Source: Haplomitrium mnioides (taxonomy: Eukaryota; Marchantiophyta; Haplomitriopsida; Calobryales). Taken from it: 42,779 nt of DNA. The first letter of the stretch is position 1. Every line of letters begins with the position of its first letter. The notes under the pieces are model-generated. The model was given only the letters and a program-made list of their open reading frames with translations. It did not search any database and was not told where the DNA came from. The translations under genes and the position numbers were made by a program. Shown piece after piece: positions 1 through 11,123 of the stretch. Location: assembly GCA_049999725.1 (NCBI GenBank), contig JBNGIS010020561.1:1-42779 (forward strand), read 5' to 3'.

Positions 1-61
1 ATAGATTTGCTTTAATGGTAGCTAGAGTGGTTTTCCTCAATTGGTTTCTTTTTGGTAAGAA

Positions 62-3000
62 GAAAATCAAAAGACAGAATTGTGATTTGTGTCACATCAA
101 GTACATCAATATGTAACTTGGATTTGCATTTCCCTTTTGTTGCTGCTATTTTTTCTGAGAAGTATTGACTAGAAAATGCATCTTCAGCCAAACAAGCAAA
201 CCATTGAACTCGTACTCATTTCGGGTTTGGAGGATCTTCCTCATCAAATGACAAAACTTTGAAAACTTTGGCAACCCAAAATGATATGCTCTTTGGATCT
301 AGAGACGCAACAACACAAATAAACATTCTAGCTTTCATCTCATGTAGATTGCCGAATTTATGCCTATATCAAGTATTGTGCGAAAGAGTCCCTTCTTGCG
401 GCCTAGGTACTCCATCATATTTTTCTCAACGTGTAGAAAGTATTTGCTGTACTGGAGTATCTTCTTCTATTTGTTGAGCATGAAGCTGAGAATTTGGACA
501 AGCATTTTGAAAATCATTACAAGTGTTTGATTGTTATGAAGGTAGAAAGGTAAATTTTGCTTCAAGTTGTCATCTTTTTTTTTTCAAGGATGTAGACTGC
601 AATCTCTTGTTAGGCAAGAAAAAAGTCATTCCACCATTGAATATTAGAATCTGTAAAGAACTTGTAGCAATTCTCACTTATGTTGTCCCTTATTGAAAAT
701 ACCACTTTCTCCACATCCTTTTCTCTTTCTTCTTTTTGAGATCGTTTGATTTCAGAATATGCCTTGAGAGGAATCAACATTAAACTCAAAATTTTTCTAT
801 CCACTTTAGGTAGGCACTTGAGTTGACAAATACCATCCATATGTAGCCAAAAATTCATATGTTGAAAAATGTTTGCTCCAAATCTTTGTGTTGGAATCAT
901 TTAATTAGAACCTGAATTGTTGATTAAAAGTAATATCATGCATCCTTTGAACTAGAGAAGGACTTTGCTATAGAAACAATTTGAAATCCCAAGTTTCCAA
1001 CAAAAGAGTCACCTGAGGTTTAGGTTTGTAGGATAATTGAAGTGCCTTGCTAAGACTCGTAATCGTGAAAGCTTTGACACGTTTTAATCATTTTGAGAAT
1101 CAGCTGAGCATTTGATCAATTTGATCATAAGTATGGCCAACCATGAGAAATCCCATTTTGATTTTTCGAAAAACATTCTTGGCAATAAGGAGACTAAAAT
1201 ATCCAAACAGGATAGAATTCTTATTCTCTCGTGTCGTGTTCTCCAACTAAAGATACAAAGTTAGAGGCAGCAGGCCTTCAAAGCCATATAATATTTTGTT
1301 GAGCACAGTAACTATCAAATTAGAATTGCTTCTCAAGTTTCTGTACGTTAAGAAGACCTTTGAAGAAAGAGCATGATTGAATATTAAGGCACCAACAACA
1401 TGCACACCCACCAAACAATCTTTATCAATGTTTTTTTGTGGTGATGGCTAGTGTGGAATAGCAGTTTTCTTCTGATCCATTCCATCAATCACAATTCCCA
1501 AGTACTTTTGACCATCCGCATAACATTTTCTTTGATGATTTGCAAGTTTTGATCTTTCTTTCATTTGTTGGTCATGATGAAGAAACAATTGGCGATTATA
1601 TTTGACTACATCATCACAAAGCACGTAGGACATAAAACTAGTTCAATAAAACATATGTCGATACTCATAGCTTCAAAACACAACCTTAGATGTAAATAAT
1701 ATTCAAGTCATCTGAAACAAATGTTTGAATTTATTGAAACAAAACACTTTTAAAAGATTAAAAGTAAACTTTAGGCTATTTGAAAAAAGGAAAATCTATT
1801 TCAAGAAGAAAAAAACAAGATTTGCAAACAAACGTTGCTAGAACAGATCCTCTGAGCGTTTAGGATGAGTGGAGACAACAACTGATCATATGCACGCATA
1901 GAACCAATACAACAACACCAATATCATGGCCTGTTGTGAATGTTGTCACAATTGGTTTTAAAAGAATCAAGAGCGAATCTTATGAGCGGATGGGCTTTGC
2001 AAACAACAAAAACGGTTTTTTCAAATTTTGTTTACAACGACTCTTCATTTAAAAGAACAAAAACAAAAACAAAACTTGTTACAAAGTTAAGGTCACCACA
2101 ACAATCAAATTCATTTTCTGGCTTTATTCGACTGCAAACAAGGTCAAAATTGAACTATAAAACAACAAAGTCTATGCAAGTATAGACTCTCTTCTCACAA
2201 CTCAACTTGCTAAGAATTATTCGACTCGAATCTTCTTTACTAAATTATTTCCAAAAAAATATCTTTTAGCTGTAAGTTGAGAAAACATAACATCTCTAGA
2301 ACTAAGCTTCGAGTCTAGAAAAAAAGATGGATTAGTGAAAGGTGTCAAAAGAGAAGAAAGTTTGCTACCTTTGTCAAACTCCAAGACAGATTTTTCTCAC
2401 AAAGATTTTATTTCTTTTCATGTTTCACAAACAACAAATCTATTGCGTTTTAGAACTTTTACATTTGGAAAATGAGTTCTCCAATGTTTTGTAAAACCCA
2501 AGAAACTAATAATACAAAGGGGATCTTTCTCTTTAGTAGTCATAAACTTCCTATTTTGTAAAATTATTGGGCAAGTTGTACACTTCGTAAGTAGGCATTC
2601 TCTTGCAATGTTATCAGGAAAAATTGTCCATCCACTCACGCACAAAAACTCCTTTAGCAAGTAGTTCTCTTTCTCCAAAAATGCCTCTAGTATATGAATT
2701 TTTGAGATTTTGAATCCTTTGGATTCTATCATTCCCTACTACTAATATTAATTTGAAGGCTCTTCTACAGAAAAGGGGTCACCAGGCAATGTAAACCGAT
2801 TTTCAACATCGGAATTATTTCTTGGTATTCTCAATTGCAGTGTGATATCACAATTCTTCATGCTTTGTTGAAAGTACGTTTCTCTCATAGTTTTCAAAAA
2901 ATTTGTCTTGCACAACGATAAGCAATTATTTAGACAACAAGAAATTCTCTTCAATTTAGAAATGGACATTGGATCCAGCTTTTTCTTCACAAAGCTCTTG

Positions 3001-4076
3001 TCACGATGGACTTTCCGCAAATAATTTTGGTGTAAGGTGTTTACCTGTTTGGGTTTTGGCCCAGATAAAGAATTTTTATGTTGTGTTGGATGATTCGGTC
3101 TGTAAGCAAATCTAGCAATAGGAGACAATTCATCATGAAGATCTTGGTCGTCATCGTAAACACTGTTTGTTCCGTCGCAAAATATTTTTGAGAGATGAGT
3201 TTCTTCTTGGGGATTGGGAGAACTGCACCATTCCAAAACCGAATCTTGATCAATATCTCCATTAGAAAGAAATATTTTTGTAATAAAATGGGTGTCATTG
3301 GCAATAACTCCAAGGAAATGTTGATTGATTGAGACTCTTTGCTAGAATCATTTTCCAAACTACCATCTAAAGACTCTTCCAAAAGAATTCAATTTGTTTC
3401 AGATGTTCCAATCTCTTTACGCGGTGCAACTTGAAATGAAATCAGTCGTTGTTTGAGTGGTGCTATCGAGGAGAGTGGCTCATCTCCAAAATTAAAATTG
3501 TCCACAGATTGTATGCTCTTTGTGTTCTGAACAGACACACTTTGATCATGAATATCGAGGTCTCCCTTAGATGTGGATGAAGAAAGGTCTACAATCATTT
3601 GGAATCTCTGTGTTGAACCTTTTTTTAGATATTTTGGAATACTCAAAAGAAAAATTCAATTTCGATCGCTTGATGGGCAATAAATATCTTTTGCTGGATG
3701 AAGATTGTTTATGTAATTCTCTACGAGCATTGAGTTCCCTCTTTGATCTTTTGTGCACAAGTTGTTGAGTCGTTAATCCTATGCGCGCATTGGATTCACT
3801 CCTTGATCCTATGTGCGCATAAGGTTGAGTCTATGATCCTATGCGCGTATGGAGTTCAACTTCTTGGGCTTTTTGGGCCGATCTATCTGATTCAATAGAA
3901 GTCATCTTTTTCCCCAATATACTCCCCATCACACTTGACGTTTTTGGTACTCCATCGCTTAACTCCCAAAAATTGGCATTTGAACAATTCTCAAATTGCT
4001 TGTCAAAAGTAACACTCTTCCAAGAAGATGAATCTTGAAATTCTAATCTCTTCTTGCTTTTAGAAACTCCAACCAT
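62..4076 (-). pseudogene. DUF7869-type transposase-like gene, copy T1 (degraded)
   Basis: The start is ATG at 4076 (MVGVSKSKK). In order on the minus strand: a polar N terminus; a 10-residue repeat region (about 3850-3730); a Cys-containing segment (SCCLNNCLSLC, near 2940-2905); a block with FLCVSGWTIF (near 2640); an intron from about 2368 to 1643 (donor AAAG/GTAGC, acceptor AACTAG); then IVIDGMDQKKTAIPH (about 1490-1448), LYLQLENTTRENKN and VGHTYDQIDQ (about 1250-1100). Near the end comes a segment with FWVAKV and VRVQWF (about 270-180). The middle signatures match the eukaryotic DUF7869 family as I remember it. Its D/DN/GHTH..ID pattern looks like an RNase H-fold DDE transposase, which is inference. 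This copy has lost key residues (QLDN to QLEN, HTHD to HTYD) and has several stops and frame changes. The end near 62 is approximate. Confidence 0.8.
3730..3855 (-). repeat. 10-residue coding repeats derived from the palindrome (copy T1)
   Basis: Consecutive 30-bp units read on the minus strand as variants of xEPxARIGxR (for example TQPYAHIGSR, SESNARIGLT). On the plus strand each holds a half-decayed CCTATGCGCGCATAGG-like palindrome (CCTATGTGCGCATAAG, CCTATGCGCGTATGGA). They lie within the transposase N terminus. The matching segment in copy E3 (28610-28765) has the same period, so the repeat is ancestral. Confidence 0.7.
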
Positions 4077-4517
4077 TGAAAAGGCTCACAAAAAATTAGT
4101 TACTTCAAGGACAATTTTGACAAATATTATGAACCTCTTATAGCACTCTCAAAAGATACAGTTTTGTCGTTTTTTTTGCAAAACGACCAAATTTGGAACT
4201 TTTTGTGAAGAAATTGGAAAGATGAAAACAAGCAATGCTTTATATACAAACTTTTTTTTTTGCACCAGGCAAACCTACGTGTCAAGAGCTCCACGAATCA
4301 GTTTTTGGCGGGAAAAGATGATTTTTGAAATTTAGCTATAAAAAGAGCGCAAGTTTCTTTCCATTGTCGTGAGTTTAGTTTTTGGCTTTTGTTTTCTGGT
4401 TATTGCTGTTTTTGCATTTACTTAGTTTTTTTTTCTATTTCGAGCATTAAGTGATTTCTGAACTTTTGTACATTACATTTTTTAGCTTCAAAAAGACCTT
4501 TCTTAATTATCTTGGGA
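4077..4517. promoter_or_regulatory. Divergent promoter region of element E1
   Basis: This interval separates the two oppositely oriented start codons. A TATA-like TTTATATA at 4239-4246 reads TATATAAA on the minus strand, towards the transposase. CTATAAAAAG at 4336-4345 faces the methyltransferase gene. The boxes are about 100 bases apart, so transcription would start back to back. Copy E3 keeps both, as a minus-strand box near 29120-29130 and GTATAAAAGG near 29219. No further regulatory motif could be identified. Confidence 0.65.
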
Positions 4518-4939
4518 ATGGCATCTCAAGGAATTGTTTCCCGCCTTGCTCAACTGAAGCTATATAGGTATTCGGATGTTATCAAGGCTCTAGAGCTTGA
4601 AAGACTGGAGTGGAAATGGCTAGCAAACTATTGCTCTTTGAAAGATCCGGATCAACATCTTTACCTTTTTGCAAGTGAAACTCAAAAATTCAATTTGGGT
4701 CTACTGGTCCAAATTACAATGATCCGGGAGGGAAAGAAAGCCAACATCGGGCTACTTGTGCAGGCCCAAGAATTAATTACCCTGTATTCTGCAAATCGCA
4801 AACGATTTGATTTTTCCGAGAATAAAGAGAGAGAGACATTTTTTATGCACAACTTCAGGCTTCAAGAGAAGATGGCAAGGTGAATTCTAAAATCCTTTTT
4901 CTTTTGTTTCTTTCTTTACTAAGTTGTAACTTGTAATGA

Positions 4940-5450
4940 GTCCATGCGCACATGGACTCCCATGTCCATACACGCTTGGACTCCCAAGTCCACGCACGCA
5001 TAGACTTTGATCTCCATGTGCGCTTGGACGTGGGACTCCATGCGCGTATGGACCTCTGGTCTCCAAGCTTGCAAGGACTCCCTTTGTCCATACGCACTTA
5101 GACTTTGGAGTCCAAGCGAGCTTGGACTCCCAAGTCCAAGCGTGGAAGGACGTGAGAGTCCATGCACGTTTGGACCCCGGGTCTCGAGGCGCGTAGGGAC
5201 TCTCAAGTTCATGAGTGCATGGAGATCAAAGTCCATGCGCGCATGGAGAAAGGGAGTTCATACGAGCATGGAGATCCGGGGTCTATGCGCGCATGGACTC
5301 CCACTTCATGGCGCGCTTGGACTTTGATCTCCATGCGCGCATGGACTTTGGAGTCCATGCGTGCATGGACCCCGGGTCTCCACGCTCGCATGGACTCCCT
5401 TTGTCCATGCAAGCATGGAATCCAATTGTCCATGCGTGCATGGACTCTCT
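4940..5450. repeat. Palindromic minisatellite in intron 1 of M1
   Basis: Roughly 20 units of about 26 bp. Each contains TCCATGCGCGCATGGA or a close variant, joined by short spacers such as CTTTGGAGT or CTCCCAAGT that are partly self-complementary. It fills most of the intron between exons 1 and 2. Every reading frame across it is open for long stretches, giving low-complexity MRAW-type peptides that are not genes. Confidence 0.9.
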
Positions 5451-7104
5451 TGTTCACTACATGCTTGGTATGCTATTAAAGTCTCTGTGCGCTGTGAATG
5501 TCTGCATATCATTTTTACTTATATCTAGGTGTTTTTCGTCTTTATTTTTAGTTCACTCAATATTTGGCCAATTTCGTGGATGGGTACAAAGATGGAAAGC
5601 GCGTCGAGCGGGACTTCATCAATTTTGCCATGCAAATCAAGATTCTGAAGCCCAAGCAGGGCATCAATATTTAAGTATTGGTGCCGTATTCGAGCGTGGC
5701 AACATACTCCATTCATGCTATAAGGACTTCTTCCCAAAAGAAAAGAAAGGAGCCTGAGCCAGTTGAGGCTCTGAAGAAGAAAAAACACGCCACAAAAAAG
5801 AAAAAGCATGCATAAACACCTGTTATTGAGGAGGAGCTAGCCCCCTCGGAATCTGAAGCAAAGTCTACTTCTTCTACCCCTTTGTCTTCATCACCAAGCA
5901 ACTCGAGGCAAGACTCGGAGGCGGAGTCGAAGCCAGTTTAGGCTCCTACATCACGATCAAAAAGACAATCCTACAAGGGGTTGCATACTTTTCAAGAAAG
6001 GGAATAGGTGGATCCTCAAGCAGTGTTTGAGGAAGACAAGAATAAGATAAAGAAGTCTGCAATCCAGCACTATAGAGTCCGTGAAGAGACAATAACAATA
6101 AGGCTGGAAAATTTGAATCTGCCCAAGCTTGAACAATTGGGGTCCATTCCAGATTCAAAGATTGAATGAGGATTCTGTTCTTATGGTGCAAAGAATGCTC
6201 ACGAACAAGTACACGCACAATTTCTTTATCGTGGTGGTTGACTTGAAGTGTGGTATGAAGGAAAAGTCAGAGTTTGACATCACAAACCTTGACAAGTATT
6301 GTTACAAGATTGCGGAAGACAATCACAGTGCTGCAGCAAGGCAGCTATTTATCACGCAATATGGAGCAAAGAACCCTGATCTTTCGCTCTGCAATTGTTA
6401 TGTCTACGTGGGCCTCACACCAATAGAGGCCTGCATTTTTGCTACCAATGACAATTACGACTAGAGGTACAGGCTTGAAATGACCTCTATTCAAAAGGTC
6501 AAGTATTGGCATCAAAGATTTGTGGAGAGTGGGATGGTTTCATCCCAAAAATTAAAAAGAGAGCTAGTTCTAGAGACCTTGGAGATCAAACCCAAGTCGA
6601 CTTTTGAGAAGATAGTCACCTCTAAAGACAACTAGTTCCAACCAGCGTTTTGAGGTGGCAAGCTTTGGGATTTACAGCAAAGCATATTTTCAATGTGGGA
6701 GAAAAATACATTGAAGGGCCAAAAGCCTAAGACCAAGGGGTCGTTGAGAATGGAGGACATGAAGTGGACGTCTTGGAGGTCCCTTCAGGGTCTTCGTGAT
6801 GAAGTGAAGACTCATGTTTTGAAGCGGGTGGAAGCTGCAAAGCTTTCAATGGACGAGATGTCTCGGGAGGCGAAGAGACACAAAGTTTTGGCGGTAATGG
6901 TGAAAAGTTTTTGTTCTGAGATGTACTGCAGTACATAGGAGGAGGCAAGAGAGGAGTACCCTCTTCACACTGAAGAGTCCAAGATGGCCTCATTTTATTC
7001 AAGCTTCGAGAAGCTTTTGGTAAGTTCTTCCTTTCATACCACATTCATTTCTTTGCATTTACATTGAATTTTTTGTAACTTGTACTTTGTTAAAAAAAAA
7101 AGTT

Positions 7105-7490
7105 CTGAGTCTATGCGCGCATGGACTTTGAAGTCAATTTATCGCCTGGACTTTGAAGTCCATGCGCGCTTGGACTTTGAAGTCCTTGCTCAAATGGACT
7201 TTGATCTCAATGCGCGCATGGACTTTTAAAGTCTCTGCTCGCTTGAACACCAAAGTCCATGCGCGCATGGGCTTTGCACTCAAAGCACGTAGGTAAGGCG
7301 AAGTCAATGCGCATATGGACTCTAAAGTCCATGCGCGCATGGACATCAAAGTCCATGCGTACATGGACTTTGCTGTTCTTGCGCGTTGGAACATCAAAGT
7401 CCATGCGCGCATGGACTTTGCTATTCTTGCATGCTTGGACTGCGTAGTCCATGCGCACATAGACTTCAATGTCCATGCACGCATGGAGGT
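7105..7490. repeat. Palindromic minisatellite in intron 2 of M1
   Basis: About 15 units of about 26 bp with the core CATGCGCGCATG and spacer ACTTTGAAGT, itself nearly palindromic. It occupies the intron between the ParB-carrying exon and the methyltransferase exon. The spacer differs from that in the other arrays while the core is kept. Confidence 0.9.
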
Positions 7491-8859
7491 CAGTGCCGTT
7501 CTCTACCTTAAAGAGTGTTTTATCTCTCCATAATGTTTTCTATTTTGTTTTTGTGCAAGGGGACAAAACTTTTAAATTGTAGCTAACAAAAAAATTGACA
7601 ATAGCTACGAAAGGTCAAAAAAAATCAAGGGTCGAAGAAGCCCTTGAAGATCAGGACCAGCCTCCCACCTTAGTCTCCTATCATCTTGCTTTTCTTCTCC
7701 ACTGCCAAAAGGCTAGAGAGTGGAAAGCATTGTAGCAAAACAGTGCTGCATCTCTCACAACTGAAGGAGTTGTGAGAGATGAGGAAGAAGATTTAATGTC
7801 TTATGTCGATGGTCTTGACGTGGCGTTTTATCAAGTCCACGAGGAGGCCAACGCTCGACAATTGAAGGGCCTTGTGAAACTTAGGTGTTTCACTTTGGCT
7901 ATTGCTAATATTCCTTACAGTTACAACCTTAAGGAATGTAAGCATAATGACTCTGAACCCTTTTCAAAAGATGACATTTTTGACATGGTATCATCTTTTG
8001 CGATAGTTACAACTTCGGACTTTTGGTCTATTGATATCATTAATTTGTCTAGCAATTTGGCATTGTCAAGGATGCCTTTTCAAAAGTCTGCTTTGCAATT
8101 GACCACAACATCTGGTAAGTTGTTCTTTGACTTTTTATTTTTTATTTCTCTTTTTTTTACTTCTTATGCATTTTGGTTGCAATAGTTGATTTGTTTGTTT
8201 TTCTTTTTGCAGGGACAAAAGCAACATTCATCATTCTAGTGGTCCCAAAATTGCACATGCCCACAAATATTGGAATGTGGGCTATTGGACTAAAGAAGGA
8301 AAGAGGAGCATGAGGCTCTTTAATTTGCAACGTGCTTCTTCGGCCGGACTTCCTTGGCAGATTATGCATAGTGTTTTTAGTTATCCTGCAGTTTGTGCAA
8401 AACTTAAACATCTAGGAGATGATGCTCCCATCAATGTTTATCAAAAGCCGCGGGCTCTTTATAAATTTTTCATCAATCATTTATCAACAGAGCAAGATTG
8501 GATCTTAGATCTCTGATGTGGGTCTGGCACAGGCTTTGTCTACGCTTTAAAGCTAATGCGAAACTACATCGCCATGAAATATCATAGACGTTAGTTTATG
8601 TACATTCCTCAAAGGGTTTTGACGATGGATTCCTTGCCATCCGATGTGACTGAGCCACAGATTGTTTATGCATACCACAAGGAACCTATTCCTCTCGGTA
8701 TTTCAGGTGCTTCTAGTGACTCTATTGCAATATCTGGGACTAGAAAAGTCTTGCTAGGACTCTCTAGCGGCTGCAGATGCTCAGCTTTTGGATGTAGATG
8801 AGACAATTCCTCCTGAAGAGGATAAAGTCTCAGGATTTGTTTGAACAATTTGTATTATT

Positions 8860-8865
8860 AATAAA
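8860..8865 (+). terminator. Poly(A) signal of M1
   Basis: AATAAA 16 bases after the stop at 8842-8844, followed by a T-rich stretch. The same signal sits at the corresponding place in unit B (9987-9992) and in E3 (32775-32780). Confidence 0.6.
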
Positions 8866-8929
8866 GTTTATTTTTTTCCAAAGTTTTATTTGCCAAAGTT
8901 TCATCTTGTTACTCTCTTAATCCATTTTG

Positions 8930-9335
8930 CTCATGGGCTTGGAGTCCTTGCGCATATGAACTCTTTCAATCTTTGGTCGCTCAGGCTTAACGTTCTTGTT
9001 CAGAGTCTATAGGCATTAAAGCTTTCTAGTTCTTATTTGGAGTCCATGCGCGCATAAGCTGTCAGGTTATTGTTCAGAGTCCATGCACGCAAAAGCTAAA
9101 GGGTTCTTGTTCAAAGTGTATGTGTGCATAGGCTCTAGGGTTCTTGTTTAGAATCTTGGCATACAATGGCTCTAGGGTTCTAGTTCAAACTCCATGCGTG
9201 CATAGCTTTATTGTTCTTGTTCAGAGTCTAAGCATGCACATGCTTTAGGATTCTTGTTCGGAGTCTATGCGTGTAAAGGCTTTAGGGTTCTAGTTTGGAG
9301 TCTATGCTTGCATATGATTTAATAGCTATGACGCT
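8930..9335. repeat. Palindrome-bearing tandem repeats downstream of M1
   Basis: About nine units of about 42-45 bp. Each has a GAGTCTATGCGTGCATAGGC-like palindrome plus the spacer TTTAGGGTTCTTGTTC. The unit is longer than in the introns but keeps the ATGCRYGCAT core. It lies between the poly(A) signal and the right end of the element. Confidence 0.85.
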
Positions 9336-9685
9336 CAAAGTCTAGTTGAAAGTCCGTACTTGACTAGGCATTCACGTTTGCTTGTAAATTTTTTTCATTA
9401 AAAGATATATGTTTTATTTTATTTTTGATGAATTTAGTGTATTCACAATAGTGTGAGGTTTTAATAAAATATTTCAGTAACCAAAATGCTTGTTTTCTAG
9501 GGTGTTTATTATAAAGAATTTTTTAAAAATATAATCTCAATGTAAAATATGCAATTTGTATTTCTAAAAAACGATTTTCTTTATGAAAAAAAGATCACAA
9601 ACATAAAGTTGATGTTTTTCAACGCCAAATCACAAAAAATATATTTTCAACTACCAAGTGAAACAAGAACTCAGTAGCGGTTCCC

Positions 9686-9705
9686 GATTCAAAGTAGCGG
9701 TTGTT
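9686..9705 (-). repeat. Right terminal inverted repeat of E1
   Basis: GATTCAAAGTAGCGGTTGTT, preceded by a second AGTAGCGGTT at 9673-9682. Its reverse complement matches the left terminus of E3 (20372-20391) at 19 of 20 positions. What follows is not flanking DNA but the interior of another copy's methyltransferase gene. Confidence 0.8.
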
Positions 9706-9959
9706 AACATGATAGACGTCAGTCTATCTACATTCCTCAGAGAGTTTTGACGATGGCTTCCTTGGCATCCGATGTGACAAAGTCGTAGATAGTCTATGCA
9801 TACCACAAGGAACATGTTCCTCTTGGTACTTCAGGTGCTACTGGTGATTCTGTTGTCATATCCAAGATTGGAAAGTCTCGACAAGACTCTCTAGCGGCTG
9901 CAGATGCTCAACCTTTGGATTTAGATGAGACAATTCCTCCCAAAGAGGATAGAGCTTGA
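9706..9959 (+). pseudogene. Methyltransferase C-terminal fragment (unit B)
   Basis: Reads YIPQRVLTMASLASDV, then one stop, then IVYAYHKEHVPLGTSGA and SLAAADAQPLDLDET to a TGA at 9957-9959. It corresponds to the last 80 or so residues of the M1 and M3 proteins. The tail is similar in all three copies, more than expected for spacer sequence, so it was probably part of the working protein. No catalytic motif is present in this fragment. Confidence 0.7.
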
Positions 9960-10119
9960 GCATCTGTTTCAACAAATTGTTTTATTAATAAAGAATTTTT
10001 TTGACAAAGTTTTATTTGCCAAAGTTTCAACTTGTTGCACTCCCAATCCATTTCAAGTCTTTTCATCACAATTAAATTTTGTGCCCCTAAGAATGGTTTG
10101 GAGTCAATTGCTAGTACAA

Positions 10120-10575
10120 AAATTGCTTGGAGTTTTTATGCACAATACTTGGAGTCCCTATGCACATGAGTTTGAGCAATCTCTTGCCGATTAGGCTTAA
10201 GGGTTCTTTTTTAGAGTTTATGCACACATAAGCTTTAGAGTTCTCGTTCAAAGTCTATGCGCGCATAAGCTTTAAGGTTCTTGTTCAGAGTCCCTGCACA
10301 CCTAGGCTTTAGGGTTCTCTATCAATGTCTATGCCTGCATAGGCTTTAGGGTTCTTGTTTAGAGTCTAGGCACACATAGGCTTTAGGGTTCTTGTTTAAA
10401 GTCTACGTGTGTCTAGCCTTACTGTTCTTGTTCAGAGTCTATGCACGCATAGGCTTTGGGATTCTTGTTCGGAGTCTATACGTGCATAGGCTTTAGGGTT
10501 CTAGTTTGGAGTCTTTGTTTGATTAGAATTTAATAGCTACAACGCTCATAGTCTAGTTCAAAGTCCCTATGCGAG
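10120..10575. repeat. Palindrome-bearing tandem repeats of unit B
   Basis: About ten units of about 43 bp of the type GAGTCTATGCGCGCATAAGC with the spacer TTTAGGGTTCTTGTTC, the same family as 8930-9335. An AATAAA at 9987-9992 precedes it. Confidence 0.85.
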
Positions 10576-10663
10576 TAGACATCCACGTTTGCATATAATT
10601 TTTTTCAAAAAAAGATATATGTTTTGTAAAGTTTTTTTGATGAATTTAGTGTAGTTACAATAG

Positions 10664-11063
10664 NNNNNNNNNNNNNNNNNNNNNNNNNNNNNNNNNNNNN
10701 NNNNNNNNNNNNNNNNNNNNNNNNNNNNNNNNNNNNNNNNNNNNNNNNNNNNNNNNNNNNNNNNNNNNNNNNNNNNNNNNNNNNNNNNNNNNNNNNNNNN
10801 NNNNNNNNNNNNNNNNNNNNNNNNNNNNNNNNNNNNNNNNNNNNNNNNNNNNNNNNNNNNNNNNNNNNNNNNNNNNNNNNNNNNNNNNNNNNNNNNNNNN
10901 NNNNNNNNNNNNNNNNNNNNNNNNNNNNNNNNNNNNNNNNNNNNNNNNNNNNNNNNNNNNNNNNNNNNNNNNNNNNNNNNNNNNNNNNNNNNNNNNNNNN
11001 NNNNNNNNNNNNNNNNNNNNNNNNNNNNNNNNNNNNNNNNNNNNNNNNNNNNNNNNNNNNNNN
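10664..11063. other. Assembly gap (400 N)
   Basis: Exactly 400 undetermined bases inside unit B, between the repeat array and the terminus. The size may be a placeholder. Confidence 1.
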
Positions 11064-11123
11064 AAATCACAAAAAATAATATTTGCAACTACCAAGTGAA
11101 ATAGGAACTCAGTAGCAGTTCCT

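Larger units (their letters stand above)
4518..8844 (+). pseudogene. ParB-like domain / DNA methyltransferase fusion gene, copy M1 (degraded)
   Basis: Four exons are inferred: 4518-4879, about 5552-7019, about 7560-8114 and about 8213-8844, with mostly canonical splice sites (AAG/GTGAAT, TTG/GTAAGT, CTG/GTAAGT; acceptors TTTTTAG, GCAAG, TTGCAG). Exon 1 (MASQGIVSRLAQ...) is unrecognised. Exon 2 opens with YLANFVDGYKDGKRVER, then a Lys-rich and acidic/Ser-rich linker, then a ParB-like domain (about 6100-6480) with MNNWGPFQIQRLNED and YKIAEDNHSAAARQL. Exons 3-4 are a beta-class methyltransferase: motif IV as ANIPYSY (7904-7924), KPRALYKFF (about 8447) and motif I LDL(stop)CGSGTG (8496-8537). Stops include TGA at 6651 and 8513 and TAG at 6633. 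A frameshift lies near 6135, and a frame change occurs at the exon 1/2 junction as I draw it. Family knowledge: such enzymes methylate adenine N6 or cytosine N4 in DNA; ParB-methylase fusions are typical of phages and bacteria. Confidence 0.8.
1..9705 (+). mobile_element. Large TIR DNA transposon, copy E1 (left end outside window)
   Basis: A two-gene element. A transposase-like gene reads leftwards from 4076 and a ParB-methyltransferase gene reads rightwards from 4518. The right end is the 20-bp terminus at 9686-9705. By comparison with copy E3, whose left terminus lies about 690 bases beyond the transposase 3' end, E1 should begin several hundred bases before position 1, for a total near 10 kb. 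Palindrome arrays sit in two introns and in the 3' flank of the methyltransferase gene. Both genes contain stops and frameshifts, so this copy is not autonomous. The family is defined here by comparing E1, E2 and E3 with each other; I do not recognise a published name. Confidence 0.8.

Noticed and set aside
4940-5450. CRISPR-like array of palindromic repeats
   Set aside because: The palindrome is repeated but the spacers are near-identical short linkers, the unit is too short, and the context is a plant-type transposon intron.
4855-5512. Overlapping open frames of 70-180 codons on both strands (MRAW.., RMDF.. peptides)
   Set aside because: They are translations of the palindromic minisatellite, which lacks stops in several frames; the same happens at 7134-7533 and in part at 29302-29520. 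No family resemblance.
5552-5757. Open frame continuing as QFRGWVQRWKARRAG...
   Set aside because: Comparison with M3 shows the coding frame is the neighbouring one (YLANFVDGYKDGKRVER); this one is a shadow.
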